From Betaproteobacteria bacterium (GTDB lineage Bacteria; Pseudomonadota; Gammaproteobacteria; Burkholderiales; Usitatibacteraceae): a DNA stretch of 12,722 bases. The notes under the pieces are model-generated. The model was not told where the DNA came from, did no database searches, and saw nothing but the letters and a program-made list of their open reading frames with translations. Shown here piece by piece: positions 1 through 7,060 of this stretch (position 1 is its first letter; every line of letters begins with the position of its first letter). Made by a program: the position numbers and the translations under genes. The DNA is taken from positions 1 through 12,722 of the forward strand of contig JAAOZZ010000350.1 in the NCBI GenBank assembly GCA_012274175.1, read 5' to 3'.

Positions 1-254
1 GCGTGCAGCGGATCGGCGCGGCACGCGGCGGCGAAGCGCCAGGCGCCGATGGAGGCGCCCACGAGATGGCGCACGCGGGGAGCGGAGGCGAGCCAGCCGC
101 CGAAGATCGCGCGATCGAGCCCCGCGATGCCCAGGCCCTTGGGGCCGCCCGCGGCGCCCGGCACGATCTCCACGTCCATGGGATCGAGCCCCGCGGACCG
201 GATCCGATCGAGGGCGCGCGGTCCGGCGCGCACGGTGAGAACCGGGGAAGGCAT
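1..254 (-). CDS. Patatin-like phospholipase family protein (5' part, cut by window edge)
   Basis: Only the first 84 codons are in the window; the gene continues past base 1. It starts with ATG at 254-252. The translation has a glycine-rich stretch GAAGGPKG at about residues 33-40, which fits the oxyanion-hole loop of patatin-like lipases. GASIGAWR at about 66-73 is the GxSxG nucleophile elbow, with Ser68 as the expected catalytic serine. Patatin-fold enzymes use a Ser-Asp dyad to cleave acyl esters of phospholipids or other lipids; the Asp lies outside the window, so activity cannot be judged. No clear Shine-Dalgarno sequence precedes the ATG. It is divergent from the Old Yellow Enzyme gene, with 67 bp between the two starts. 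The fold is inferred from these two motifs and their spacing; the substrate is unknown. Confidence 0.72.
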   Translation of the reverse strand, partial: MPSPVLTVRAGPRALDRIRSAGLDPMDVEIVPGAAGGPKGLGIAGLDRAIFGGWLASAPRVRHLVGASIGAWRFAAACRADPLH

Positions 255-259
255 CGAAA

Positions 260-288
260 GTCACAACGATCCAGGCAACCCGTACTAT
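260..288 (+). promoter_or_regulatory. Possible sigma70-type promoter for the Old Yellow Enzyme gene
   Basis: A GTCACA hexamer (260-265, 4 of 6 to the -35 consensus) lies 17 bp upstream of TACTAT (283-288, 4 of 6 to the -10 consensus). It sits in the short divergent gap and would give a leader of about 27 nt before the ATG at 322. The match is weak and is only a candidate. Confidence 0.25.
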
Positions 289-321
289 GCCAACTTTCCC
301 ACTTCCCTCCTACCGGTCCCC

Positions 322-1398
322 ATGTCGCGACTCTTCTCGCCTTTCACGCTGCGCTCGATCACCTTCCCCAACCGCGTCTTCGTCTCGCCGATGTGCCAAT
401 ACTCGAGCGAGGATGGCATGCCCAACGATTGGCACCTCGTGCACCTGGGCAGCCGCGCCGCCGGCGGCGCGGGAATGGTATGCGTCGAGGCGAGCGGCGT
501 GACGCCCGTGGGACGCATCACCCCGTGGGACGCGGGAATCTGGTCCCCGGCGCACGCCGCCGCGTGGAAGCCCATCGCCGATTTCATCCGCGCGCGAGGC
601 TCGGTGCCCGCGATCCAGATCGCCCATGCGGGCCGCAAGGCCTCGTGCGACAAGCCCTGGCTCGGGGGCAAGCCCCTCGCGGCGGCGAAAGGCGCGTGGG
701 AGGCCCTGGGACCGAGCGCGATCCCGTTCGGCGACTATCCGGCGCCGCGCGCGATGACGAAGGACGAGATCGCGGCCACGGTCGAGGACTTCGTGCGCGG
801 CGCGAACCATGCGCTCGCCGCCGGCTTCGACGTGGTGGAGATCCATGGCGCCCACGGCTACCTGCTGCACAGCTTCTGCTCGCCACTGTCGAACCGGCGC
901 ACCGACGAGTACGGCGGCTCCCTGGAAAACCGGATGCGCTTTTCCCTCGAGGTCGCGCGGGCGGTGCGCGCGGCGTGGCCCCAGGACAAGCCGGTGTTCT
1001 ATCGCATTTCCGCCACGGACTGGGCCGACGGCGGCTGGGACCTCGCGCAATCGATCGAGCTCTGCAAGCGGCTGAAGCAGGCCGGCGTCGACCTCATCGA
1101 CTGCTCGAGCGGGGGCAACATCGCCACCCAGAAGATCGCGCTGGGCCCCGGCTACCAGGTGCCCTTTTCCGATGCGATCCGCCGCGAGGCCGCGATGCCC
1201 ACCCTCGCCGTGGGCCTCATCAGCGAGCCGGTGCAAGCCGAGCAGATCCTCTCCCTGGGGCAGGCCGACGCCGTGTGCCTCGCGCGCGCGATGCTGCGCG
1301 ACCCCTATTGGCCGCGCCACGCCGCGCGGGATCTGAAGGCCGAGGTGCATTGGCCCGACCAGTATCACCGCAGCGACGTGGGGCCGCTCGGGCGCTGA
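322..1398 (+). CDS. Old Yellow Enzyme family NADPH-dependent flavin oxidoreductase (YqjM/NamA-like)
   Basis: A predicted 358-residue FMN-dependent ene-reductase with a single TIM barrel, the usual length for the YqjM branch. SPMCQYS at 22-28 carries the Cys and Tyr (Cys25, Tyr27) that mark the YqjM-like class, where Cys tunes the flavin. QIAHAGRK is at 99-106. IHGAHGYLLH at 174-183 holds the His pair (His175, His178) that binds the substrate carbonyl, followed by SPLSNRRTDEYGGS (187-200). The family reduces activated C=C bonds of enones and similar electrophiles with NAD(P)H; the natural substrate is not shown by sequence. The ATG at 322 was chosen because the conserved family N-terminus (SRLFSPFTL) begins there. 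The open frame runs upstream to base 49, but that part is antisense to the phospholipase gene. No good Shine-Dalgarno is visible. It is followed after 60 bp by the glutathione transferase gene, a plausible partner in handling electrophiles. Confidence 0.93.
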   Translation: MSRLFSPFTLRSITFPNRVFVSPMCQYSSEDGMPNDWHLVHLGSRAAGGAGMVCVEASGVTPVGRITPWDAGIWSPAHAAAWKPIADFIRARGSVPAIQIAHAGRKASCDKPWLGGKPLAAAKGAWEALGPSAIPFGDYPAPRAMTKDEIAATVEDFVRGANHALAAGFDVVEIHGAHGYLLHSFCSPLSNRRTDEYGGSLENRMRFSLEVARAVRAAWPQDKPVFYRISATDWADGGWDLAQSIELCKRLKQAGVDLIDCSSGGNIATQKIALGPGYQVPFSDAIRREAAMPTLAVGLISEPVQAEQILSLGQADAVCLARAMLRDPYWPRHAARDLKAEVHWPDQYHRSDVGPLGR

Positions 1399-1458
1399 AC
1401 ACCCCGGGAATTTCTGCCATCATCGCCGTTCGATGTCCCTTCACGACGGATGCCGCCC

Positions 1459-2160
1459 ATGATCGACCTCTACTACTGGACCACCCCCAACGGGCACAAG
1501 ATCACGATGTACCTCGAGGAGGCGGGCATCCCCTATCGCCTCAAGCCCGTGAACATCGGCAAGGGCGAGCAGTTCGACCCCGCGTTCCTCGCGATCTCGC
1601 CCAACAACCGCATCCCCGCGATCGTGGACCACGGGCCGGCGGACGGCGGCAAGGCCATCAGCGTGTTCGAGTCGGGGGCGATCCTGCTCTACCTCGCCGG
1701 CAAGACGGGGCGATTCATCCCGAAGGACCTGCGCGGCCAGGTGCAGGCGCTCGAGTGGCTCATGTGGCAGATGGCGGGGCTGGGTCCCATGGCGGGGCAG
1801 AACCACCACTTCGCGCACTACGCGCCGGAGAAGATCGCCTACGCGATCGACCGCTACGTGAAGGAAACCTCGCGCCTGTACGCGGTGCTCGACAAGCGCC
1901 TCGTGGGCCGCGCGTTCATCGTGGGCTCCGAGTACACCATTGCCGACATGGCCTGCTATCCCTGGATCATCCCGGATCGCCAGGGGCAGGACCTGGAACA
2001 GTTCCCGAACCTCAAGCGCTGGCACGCGGCCATCCGCGCGCGCCCGGCGACCACCCGGGCCTACGCACGCGCGAAGGAAGTGAATCCGAACCCGGGGGCG
2101 CCCCGCGGCGAGGCGGAACGCCGGATCCTCTTCGGGCAGGACCGCAGCGTCGTCAAATAG
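1459..2160 (+). CDS. yfcG: YfcG-like glutathione S-transferase / disulfide-bond oxidoreductase (Nu class)
   Basis: A predicted 233-residue cytosolic GST. The N-terminal thioredoxin-like domain (about 1-85) has TTPNGHKIT at 8-16, which contains the Thr and Asn used for glutathione contact in E. coli YfcG. SPNNRIPAIVD and FESGAILLYLA follow; the latter is the glutathione gamma-glutamyl binding region. The all-helical C-terminal domain has the conserved GLGPMAGQNHHF stretch. The match to YfcG runs along most of the protein. YfcG-type enzymes act as glutathione-dependent disulfide reductases more than as classical transferases. ATG 1459 is preferred over ATG 1450 because the family starts at MIDLYYW and the upstream ACGGA has workable spacing only from 1459. 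It is probably co-transcribed with the Old Yellow Enzyme gene. The last 15 or so residues are not conserved. Confidence 0.92.
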   Translation: MIDLYYWTTPNGHKITMYLEEAGIPYRLKPVNIGKGEQFDPAFLAISPNNRIPAIVDHGPADGGKAISVFESGAILLYLAGKTGRFIPKDLRGQVQALEWLMWQMAGLGPMAGQNHHFAHYAPEKIAYAIDRYVKETSRLYAVLDKRLVGRAFIVGSEYTIADMACYPWIIPDRQGQDLEQFPNLKRWHAAIRARPATTRAYARAKEVNPNPGAPRGEAERRILFGQDRSVVK

Positions 2161-2178
2161 GGCCGCGGGGACGAGCGC

Positions 2179-2484
2179 TCAGAAGTGCTCCTTGGCCTGC
2201 TCGTTCAGCTTCTTCATGGTGTCGTTGTAATCGGCGATCGCATCGTTCGCGGCCGCCTCGTTGGCCTTCATCGCCGCCTGGCGCTCGGTGATGAACGACT
2301 TCATGCATTCCTGGTAGACCTTCACGTCGTGGTTGAAGCGCTCCATGACCCGGCCCTCGCCGCGCATCTGGGCGCGCGGCATCTCGGGCTTGGGCTCGCA
2401 ATTCGGCTTCAGGATGCCGGAATCGGCGGCGGAAGCGGCGCTCGCGGCGGCAAGGAGCGCGGCGGCAAGGGCGATGCGCATCAT
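2179..2484 (-). CDS. Small exported protein of unknown function (two cysteines)
   Basis: A predicted 101-residue protein with a clear signal peptide: MMR, then a hydrophobic Ala/Leu core and an AxA-type cleavage region around residues 16-20. The mature part has two cysteines (Cys29 and Cys60), which could form one disulfide. From about residue 45 it looks helical and charged, rich in Lys, Glu, Asn and Ala, ending NEQAKEHF. I do not recognise the family. ATG 2484 is preferred over ATG 2499 because AAAGG lies 7 nt before 2484, while 2499 has no Shine-Dalgarno sequence. Starting at 2499 would add MKGRS in front of the signal peptide. It lies 47 nt after the SDR gene on the same strand and converges with the glutathione transferase gene, with 18 bp between the stop codons. 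Confidence 0.7.
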   Translation of the reverse strand: MMRIALAAALLAAASAASAADSGILKPNCEPKPEMPRAQMRGEGRVMERFNHDVKVYQECMKSFITERQAAMKANEAAANDAIADYNDTMKKLNEQAKEHF

Positions 2485-2531
2485 GGAACGGCCTTTCATC
2501 GGGGAATGTCGAGGGCGCGTAGCTTACCGGA

Positions 2532-3311
2532 TTAGTCCGCCACCGGCACGGTGTAGTTCAACGCGAGTCGGCCCCCGTCCGGGTAGATCGTCTGGCCGGT
2601 GAGATAGGAGGCGTCGTCGCTCACCAGGAACGCCGCCACCTTGCCGATCTCCTCGGGCTCGCCCATGCGGCCCATCGGCGTGCGCGAGAGGATCTTGCGC
2701 TCCGCCTCGCGGTTGCCGAGCACCGCGGTCTTCGCGAGATCGGTGAGGATCGTGCCGGGGCCGATGCCGTTCACGCGGATGCGATGGGGGGCGAGCGCCA
2801 GGGCCATCACCTTGGTCAACTGATTTACCGCTCCCTTGGACACGACATAGGGGACCTGGTTGGCGATGGCGAGCACGGCGTTGACACTCGACATGTTGAC
2901 GATGGCCCCGCCCGTGCCCTGCCTCGCCATCTGGCGCGCCGCCGCCTGGCCGGCGAGGAACACGCCCTTCAGGTTCACCGCGATCACGCGGTCGAAATCC
3001 GACTCCTCGAGCTCGAGGAAATCGGCTCCGTGCACAACGCCCGCGTTCGCGATGAGGATGTCGAGCTTGCCGTATGCGCGCACGGCTTCGGCCACGGCAA
3101 GCGCCACCTGGTCGCGATGGGACACGTCGCATGGGACGAACACCGCCTCGCGCTTCGCCTCATGCAACCGTCCGAGGGCGCGCTGGGCCGCGGCCTCGTT
3201 CACGTCGGCGAGCACCACCCGCGCGCCCTCGGCGGCAAGCGCCTCGGCGCACGCGAACCCGATGCCTTGCGCGGCACCGGTGACGAGCGCGACCCTCCCC
3301 GCGAGCCGCAT
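2532..3311 (-). CDS. Classical SDR-family oxidoreductase, probably NAD-dependent
   Basis: A predicted 259-residue classical short-chain dehydrogenase/reductase, near the usual 250. TGAAQGIG at 11-18 is the nucleotide-binding glycine motif. Asp36 at the end of the second strand (LADV) favours NAD over NADP. ANAG is at 88-91 and VNLKG with Asn113 at 112-116. The catalytic set is Ser142, Tyr155 and Lys159 in SSVNA and YVVSK. The C-terminal GQTIYPDGG is typical of the gluconate/glucose/3-hydroxyacyl-type dehydrogenases, so the substrate cannot be named. ATG 3311 fits the family start (RLAGRVALVTG); the open frame extends upstream only through the preceding gene. The start lies 7 nt after the stop of the four-cysteine secreted protein, and no strong Shine-Dalgarno is seen, which suggests translational coupling. 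It is likely the fifth gene of the xseB-ispA-dxs unit. Confidence 0.88.
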   Translation of the reverse strand: MRLAGRVALVTGAAQGIGFACAEALAAEGARVVLADVNEAAAQRALGRLHEAKREAVFVPCDVSHRDQVALAVAEAVRAYGKLDILIANAGVVHGADFLELEESDFDRVIAVNLKGVFLAGQAAARQMARQGTGGAIVNMSSVNAVLAIANQVPYVVSKGAVNQLTKVMALALAPHRIRVNGIGPGTILTDLAKTAVLGNREAERKILSRTPMGRMGEPEEIGKVAAFLVSDDASYLTGQTIYPDGGRLALNYTVPVAD

Positions 3312-3318
3312 CGCCGCG

Positions 3319-3828
3319 CTACTTCGCCTTGCCCGCTTCCGGCTTCGCCGGAGCGGAACCGATGGGCTGCAGGGGCGCGAAGTCCGGCATCTGCATCTTC
3401 GATGCCGCGGCCGCGCCCTTGGTCGCGCCGGCGATCTCGGTGCAGAAGGCGTCGAGCCCGGAGGGGCAGCTCGCCTTCGCGCGGGAATACACCGTGGGCC
3501 GATCGTCCTTCGCCGCGTCGCTTCGCAAGTGCGCGAGGACGAAATCACGGTACTGCGGATCCTTCGCCATCGCGGCGTTCAGCTCGGAGACGTCCTTCCA
3601 ATCGACGATGAGCCGCAGCAGCGCGTCGGTGTAGACGTCGGCCACGTCGCCGCTGTCGCACTGGCGGTAGTCGCGCCAGGCCTTCTCGAGGCTCGCCCAG
3701 CTCTCGACGCGATCGACGGATTTCTGCGCGGCCGCGGCCTCCGCCTTGCCGCAGGGCCGGTCGGCCGCGCCCGCTGCAGTGCCGGCGGCCAGCGCCCCGG
3801 CGAAGATCGCGATGTACGCCGCGCGCAT
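3319..3828 (-). CDS. Exported protein of unknown function (four cysteines)
   Basis: A predicted 169-residue protein with a signal peptide (about residues 1-22; hydrophobic Ala/Ile/Phe core, probable cleavage near AAGAAD). The mature part is mostly helical and holds four cysteines, at 26, 57, 121 and 129, enough for two disulfides. The C-terminal tail from about 145 is rich in Pro, Ala and Lys and probably disordered. I do not recognise the family. The ATG at 3828 lies 2 nt after the dxs stop codon, and the GGAAAGG inside the end of dxs can serve as its ribosome binding site, so translation is probably coupled to dxs. The start follows from the signal peptide. Location is inferred to be periplasmic; no lipobox is seen. 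Why it sits in an isoprenoid operon is not evident. Confidence 0.75.
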   Translation of the reverse strand: MRAAYIAIFAGALAAGTAAGAADRPCGKAEAAAAQKSVDRVESWASLEKAWRDYRQCDSGDVADVYTDALLRLIVDWKDVSELNAAMAKDPQYRDFVLAHLRSDAAKDDRPTVYSRAKASCPSGLDAFCTEIAGATKGAAAASKMQMPDFAPLQPIGSAPAKPEAGKAK

Positions 3829-3830
3829 CG

Positions 3831-5723
3831 TCAGGCGGCCTTTCCGGGACGGCGCCCGGCTCGCGCGAGGCGCTCGCGCACGGACTTCGCGATGCCCGAC
3901 GCATCCAGGCCGCAATCGGCGAGGAGCTGCGCGCTGTCGCCATGCTCGACGAAGGCATCGGGAAGCCCCAGCATCAGCAGGGGGACTTGGACCCCGCTTT
4001 CGGAGAGCGCCTCGGCCACCGCCGCGCCCGCGCCGCCGGCGACCACGTTCTCCTCGACGGTGACGACCAGGTCGTGGGTCGTCGCCAGCCGGAAGGCGAG
4101 CTCGCGGTCGAGCGGCTTCACGAACCGCATGTTGGCCACCGTGGCATTGAGCTCCGCGCCCGCCTCGAGGGCGGGCTTCACCATCGCGCCGAAAGCGAGG
4201 ATCGCCACGCGCTTGCCTTCGCGACGCACCTCGCCCCGCCCCACCGGCAGCGCCTTCATTTCCTGCACCACCTCCACGCCCACGCCGATGCCGCGCGGGT
4301 AGCGCACGGCCGCGGGGCCTTCGAGCATGAAAGCGGTGTAGAGCATCTGCCGGCATTCGTTCTCGTCGGCCGGCGCCATCACCGTGAGGTTCGGGATGCA
4401 GCGCATGAACGAAAGGTCGAAGGCCCCGTGGTGCGTGGGACCGTCGGCGCCCACCAGCCCGGCGCGGTCGAGCGCGAAGACCACGGGCAGGTTCTGCAGC
4501 GCCACGTCGTGGATCATCTGGTCGTACGCGCGCTGCAGGAAGGTGGAGTAGATGGCGACCACGGGCTTGAGGCCCTCCACCGCGAGCCCCGCGGCGAAAG
4601 TGACCGCGTGCTGCTCCGCGATGCCCACGTCGAAGTAGCGGTCGGGGAATTCCTGGGAGAACTTGACGAGGCCGGAGCCCTCGCGCATCGCGGGCGTGAC
4701 GCCCACCAGGCGCGTGTCCTGCCGCGCCATGTCGCAGAGCCAGTCGCCGAAGACCTGGGTGTAGGTGGGCTTCGGACGCGCGTCAGGCGCGGGCTTCGCC
4801 TTCACGATGCCCACGCCCGGGTCGAAACTGCCGGGGCCGTGGTACGCGATCGGGTCTTCCTCGGCGAGCTTGTAGCCCTGGCCCTTGCGCGTCACCACGT
4901 GCAGGAACTGCGGGCCTGCGAGGCGCTTCACGTTCGTGAGGGTGTCCACCAGCACGTCGAGGTTGTGCCCGTCGATGGGCCCGGTGTAGTTGAAGCCGAA
5001 CTCCTCGAAGAGCGTGGAGGGTGTGAGCATGCCCTTGGCATGTTCCTCGAATCGCTTGGCGAGCTCCTTCATGGCGGGCGCTCCCGAGAGCATCTTCTCC
5101 GCGGTCTTCTTGGTGGCAGCGTAGAAGCGTCCCGACATGAGCTTGGCGAGGTAGTTGTTGAGCGCGCCCACGTTCTCCGAGATCGACATGTCGTTGTCGT
5201 TCAGCACGACGATCACGTTCGCGTTCGCCTGCTTCGCGTTGTTGAGCGCCTCGAAGGCCATGCCGGCCGTCATCGCGCCGTCGCCGATCACGGCCACCAC
5301 GCGATGGTCGAGGCCGCGCCGGCGCGCCGCCACCGCCATGCCGATCGCCGCGGAGATCGAGGTGGAGGAGTGGGCCGTGCCGAAGGCGTCGTAGACGCTT
5401 TCCTCGCGCCGCGGAAAGCCCGCGATGCCGCCCTTCTGGCGCAGCCGCCCCATGCCCTCGCGCCGTCCGGTGAGGATCTTGTGGCCGTAGGTCTGGTGGC
5501 CCACGTCCCAGATCAGCCGGTCGTCGGGCGTGTGGAAGACGTAATGCAGCGCGATCGTGAGCTCCACCGTGCCGAGGTTCGCGGACAGGTGCCCGCCCGT
5601 CGCGGCGACCGAGTCCACGATGAAGGCGCGCAGCTCGCCGGCGAGCTGGGCGAGCTGCTTGCGGTCGAAGCCCCGCAGGTCCGCCGGGTCGTCGACCGTT
5701 TCGAGGAGGGGATAGGCGCTCAT
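3831..5723 (-). CDS. dxs: 1-deoxy-D-xylulose-5-phosphate synthase
   Basis: A predicted 630-residue thiamine-diphosphate enzyme (E. coli Dxs is about 620) that condenses pyruvate and glyceraldehyde 3-phosphate to 1-deoxyxylulose 5-phosphate, the first step of the MEP isoprenoid pathway. GGHLSANLG at 43-51 holds the conserved His. [10 protein letters not shown] lies near 73-82. [17 protein letters not shown] at 148-164, followed by NDND at 176-179, is the thiamine-diphosphate and Mg binding motif. The pyrimidine-binding domain carries GIAEQHA with Glu370, and GADGPTHHG with His431 is in the glyceraldehyde 3-phosphate site. The transketolase C-terminal domain fills about 500-620. All key residues are present. 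The start ATG at 5723 matches the family N-terminus; no Shine-Dalgarno is clear. It starts 15 nt after the ispA stop, so the two are expected to share a transcript. Confidence 0.97.
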   Translation of the reverse strand: MSAYPLLETVDDPADLRGFDRKQLAQLAGELRAFIVDSVAATGGHLSANLGTVELTIALHYVFHTPDDRLIWDVGHQTYGHKILTGRREGMGRLRQKGGIAGFPRREESVYDAFGTAHSSTSISAAIGMAVAARRRGLDHRVVAVIGDGAMTAGMAFEALNNAKQANANVIVVLNDNDMSISENVGALNNYLAKLMSGRFYAATKKTAEKMLSGAPAMKELAKRFEEHAKGMLTPSTLFEEFGFNYTGPIDGHNLDVLVDTLTNVKRLAGPQFLHVVTRKGQGYKLAEEDPIAYHGPGSFDPGVGIVKAKPAPDARPKPTYTQVFGDWLCDMARQDTRLVGVTPAMREGSGLVKFSQEFPDRYFDVGIAEQHAVTFAAGLAVEGLKPVVAIYSTFLQRAYDQMIHDVALQNLPVVFALDRAGLVGADGPTHHGAFDLSFMRCIPNLTVMAPADENECRQMLYTAFMLEGPAAVRYPRGIGVGVEVVQEMKALPVGRGEVRREGKRVAILAFGAMVKPALEAGAELNATVANMRFVKPLDRELAFRLATTHDLVVTVEENVVAGGAGAAVAEALSESGVQVPLLMLGLPDAFVEHGDSAQLLADCGLDASGIAKSVRERLARAGRRPGKAA

Positions 5724-5738
5724 GGGTGAAAGCCCATT

Positions 5739-6635
5739 CTACCGCCGGCGCTGCACGATGAAATCGGCGAGCTCCGCGAGGCGTCGCGAGCGGTCCTGGA
5801 ACCCGGCGAGCGCCTCTTGGGCCTGGGCGAGGAGGTCGGAGGCGAGGCGCTTGGCCGCGGGCAGCCCCAGGATGCTGGTGTAGGTGGGCTTGCTCGCCGC
5901 CCGGTCCTTGCCCGCCGTCTTGCCGAGGGTCGCGGAATCGCCTTCCTCGTCGAGGATGTCGTCGACCACCTGGAAGGCGAGGCCCACGCATTTGCCGTAG
6001 CGGTCGAGGTGCTCGAAATCGCCCGCGGCGAGTCCCGTGCCGCAGTGGGCGCCCAGCAGCACCGAGGCGCGGATCAGGGCGCCGGTCTTGAGGATGTGCA
6101 TGTGCTCGAGCTCGGGCAGGGTGAGCGCCTTGCCCACCGCATCGAGGTCGATCGCCTGCCCCCCCGCCATGCCGCGCGCGCCGCACGCGGCGGAGAAGAG
6201 CTGGATCATGCGCAACTGCTCCCGGGGATCGTCGGCCAGGCCGTGCTCGCTCAGGAGCTGGAACGCGAGGCTTTGCAGCGCGTCTCCCGCGAGCAGCGCC
6301 GTCGCCTCGTCGAACTCCACGTGGCAGGTGGGCTTGCCGCGGCGAAGCACGTCGTCGTCCATGCAGGGCAGGTCGTCGTGGATGAGCGAGTAGGCGTGGA
6401 TCGCTTCCACCGCGGCCGCCGCGATCTCCAGTCGCCTGGCTTCCGCGCCCGCAAGCTCCCCGGCGGCGAAGACGAGCATCGCGCGCACGCGCTTGCCCCC
6501 GCCCAGGGTCGAGTAGCGCATCGCATCGTGCAGGCGCGCCGGCGCGATGCGCGAGGCGGGGATCAGCTCGGCCAGCGCCGTTTCCATCCGACCCGCGACC
6601 TCGCGCGACCAGGCCTGGAAGTCCGGTGCGCTCAC
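5739..6635 (-). CDS. ispA: Farnesyl diphosphate synthase (polyprenyl synthetase family)
   Basis: A predicted 298-residue short-chain prenyltransferase, close to E. coli IspA (299). It adds isopentenyl diphosphate to dimethylallyl and geranyl diphosphate to give farnesyl diphosphate, the precursor of ubiquinone side chains and undecaprenyl carriers. GGGKRVR at 45-51 binds the pyrophosphate. The first Asp-rich motif is DDLPCMDDD at 87-95, with the DDxxxxD spacing of bacterial FPP synthases. The second is DDILD at 225-229. KTGALI and GKTAGKD are also conserved. The start is taken as GTG 6635, which overlaps the xseB stop in a GTGA four-base junction and gives the normal family length. The longer frame upstream lies inside xseB in another frame. 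Product chain length is inferred from family resemblance. Confidence 0.96.
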   Translation of the reverse strand: MSAPDFQAWSREVAGRMETALAELIPASRIAPARLHDAMRYSTLGGGKRVRAMLVFAAGELAGAEARRLEIAAAAVEAIHAYSLIHDDLPCMDDDVLRRGKPTCHVEFDEATALLAGDALQSLAFQLLSEHGLADDPREQLRMIQLFSAACGARGMAGGQAIDLDAVGKALTLPELEHMHILKTGALIRASVLLGAHCGTGLAAGDFEHLDRYGKCVGLAFQVVDDILDEEGDSATLGKTAGKDRAASKPTYTSILGLPAAKRLASDLLAQAQEALAGFQDRSRRLAELADFIVQRRR

Positions 6636-6874
6636 TTCGCGTCGGGCGTGAAGTCGCGCAAGGTGTCGCCGTCGAGCACGGCGATGCGCGCCTGGGCGTC
6701 CGTCAGCTTCGACTCGCAATACCGGATCAATTGCGCTCCGCGCTGGTATGCGGCGAGGGATTCCTCGAGGGGAAGCTTGCCGTCTTCCATGCGCGCGACG
6801 ATCGCTTCGAGCTCCTCCAGGGCCAGCTCGAAAGTGGCCGGGTCGGCCGCGGGGGACGGTTTGTTTTCAGCCAT
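6632..6874 (-). CDS. xseB: Exodeoxyribonuclease VII small subunit
   Basis: A predicted 80-residue protein, the usual size for XseB, which joins several copies to one XseA to form the single-strand-specific exonuclease VII. FELALEELEAIVARMEDG (about 15-32) followed by KLPLEESLAAYQRG (33-46) is the hallmark of the family, and the whole forms a helical hairpin. ATG 6874 was chosen because it gives the normal length; the open frame goes up to 6958, but that extension covers the AT-richer divergent gap. AAGG lies about 10 nt before the ATG, a modest ribosome binding site. It is the first gene of the xseB-ispA-dxs run, an arrangement known from many proteobacteria. XseA is not encoded in the window. 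Confidence 0.95.
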   Translation of the reverse strand: MAENKPSPAADPATFELALEELEAIVARMEDGKLPLEESLAAYQRGAQLIRYCESKLTDAQARIAVLDGDTLRDFTPDAK

Positions 6875-6912
6875 GGGAAAGGGGCCTTGCGGAGTTTTGC
6901 CGGTAGCCGGGA

Positions 6913-6918
6913 ATTTTA
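6913..6918 (-). promoter_or_regulatory. Possible -10 element for the xseB-ispA-dxs unit
   Basis: On the minus strand TAAAAT (5 of 6 to TATAAT) lies about 38 nt before the xseB ATG, in the AT-richer part of the 186 bp divergent gap between xseB and the Rieske oxygenase gene. The hexamer 17 bp further upstream (TTAGTT) is a poor -35 match. No clear plus-strand promoter or known operator was recognised in the rest of the gap. Confidence 0.25.
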
Positions 6919-7047
6919 CACCAAAGGTCTTGAAAACTAAGGGAACTCGGCCCAACATACTAGGGCAGGAATACCCGGGACGGAGCTGCAGAGTTAAAAG
7001 CTAGCTGACTCGATTAGCCCGCTGTTGTTTTCATCTTCATCGGTCCT

Positions 7048-7053
7048 GGAGGT
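7048..7053 (+). promoter_or_regulatory. Strong ribosome binding site of the Rieske oxygenase gene
   Basis: GGAGGT lies 7 nt upstream of ATG 7061. It decides the start in favour of 7061 over the upstream in-frame ATG at 7025, which has no Shine-Dalgarno sequence. Confidence 0.8.
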
Positions 7054-7060
7054 GCGGATA

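Noticed and set aside
3..2291. 762-codon open frame on the plus strand
   Set aside because: It runs out of frame through the Old Yellow Enzyme and glutathione transferase genes and antisense to the phospholipase gene. The Arg/Pro/Gly-rich translation is a GC artefact.
3942..5729. 595-codon open frame on the plus strand opposite dxs
   Set aside because: It lies entirely antisense to a clear dxs with all catalytic motifs. Its translation is rich in His, Arg and Val, as expected for the complement of GC-rich coding DNA, and has no ribosome binding site.
6875..7060. Iron-sulfur or other regulator site in the xseB/Rieske divergent gap
   Set aside because: Short palindromes such as AGCTAGCT and CCCGGG are present, but none matches an IscR, Fur or other operator I can name.
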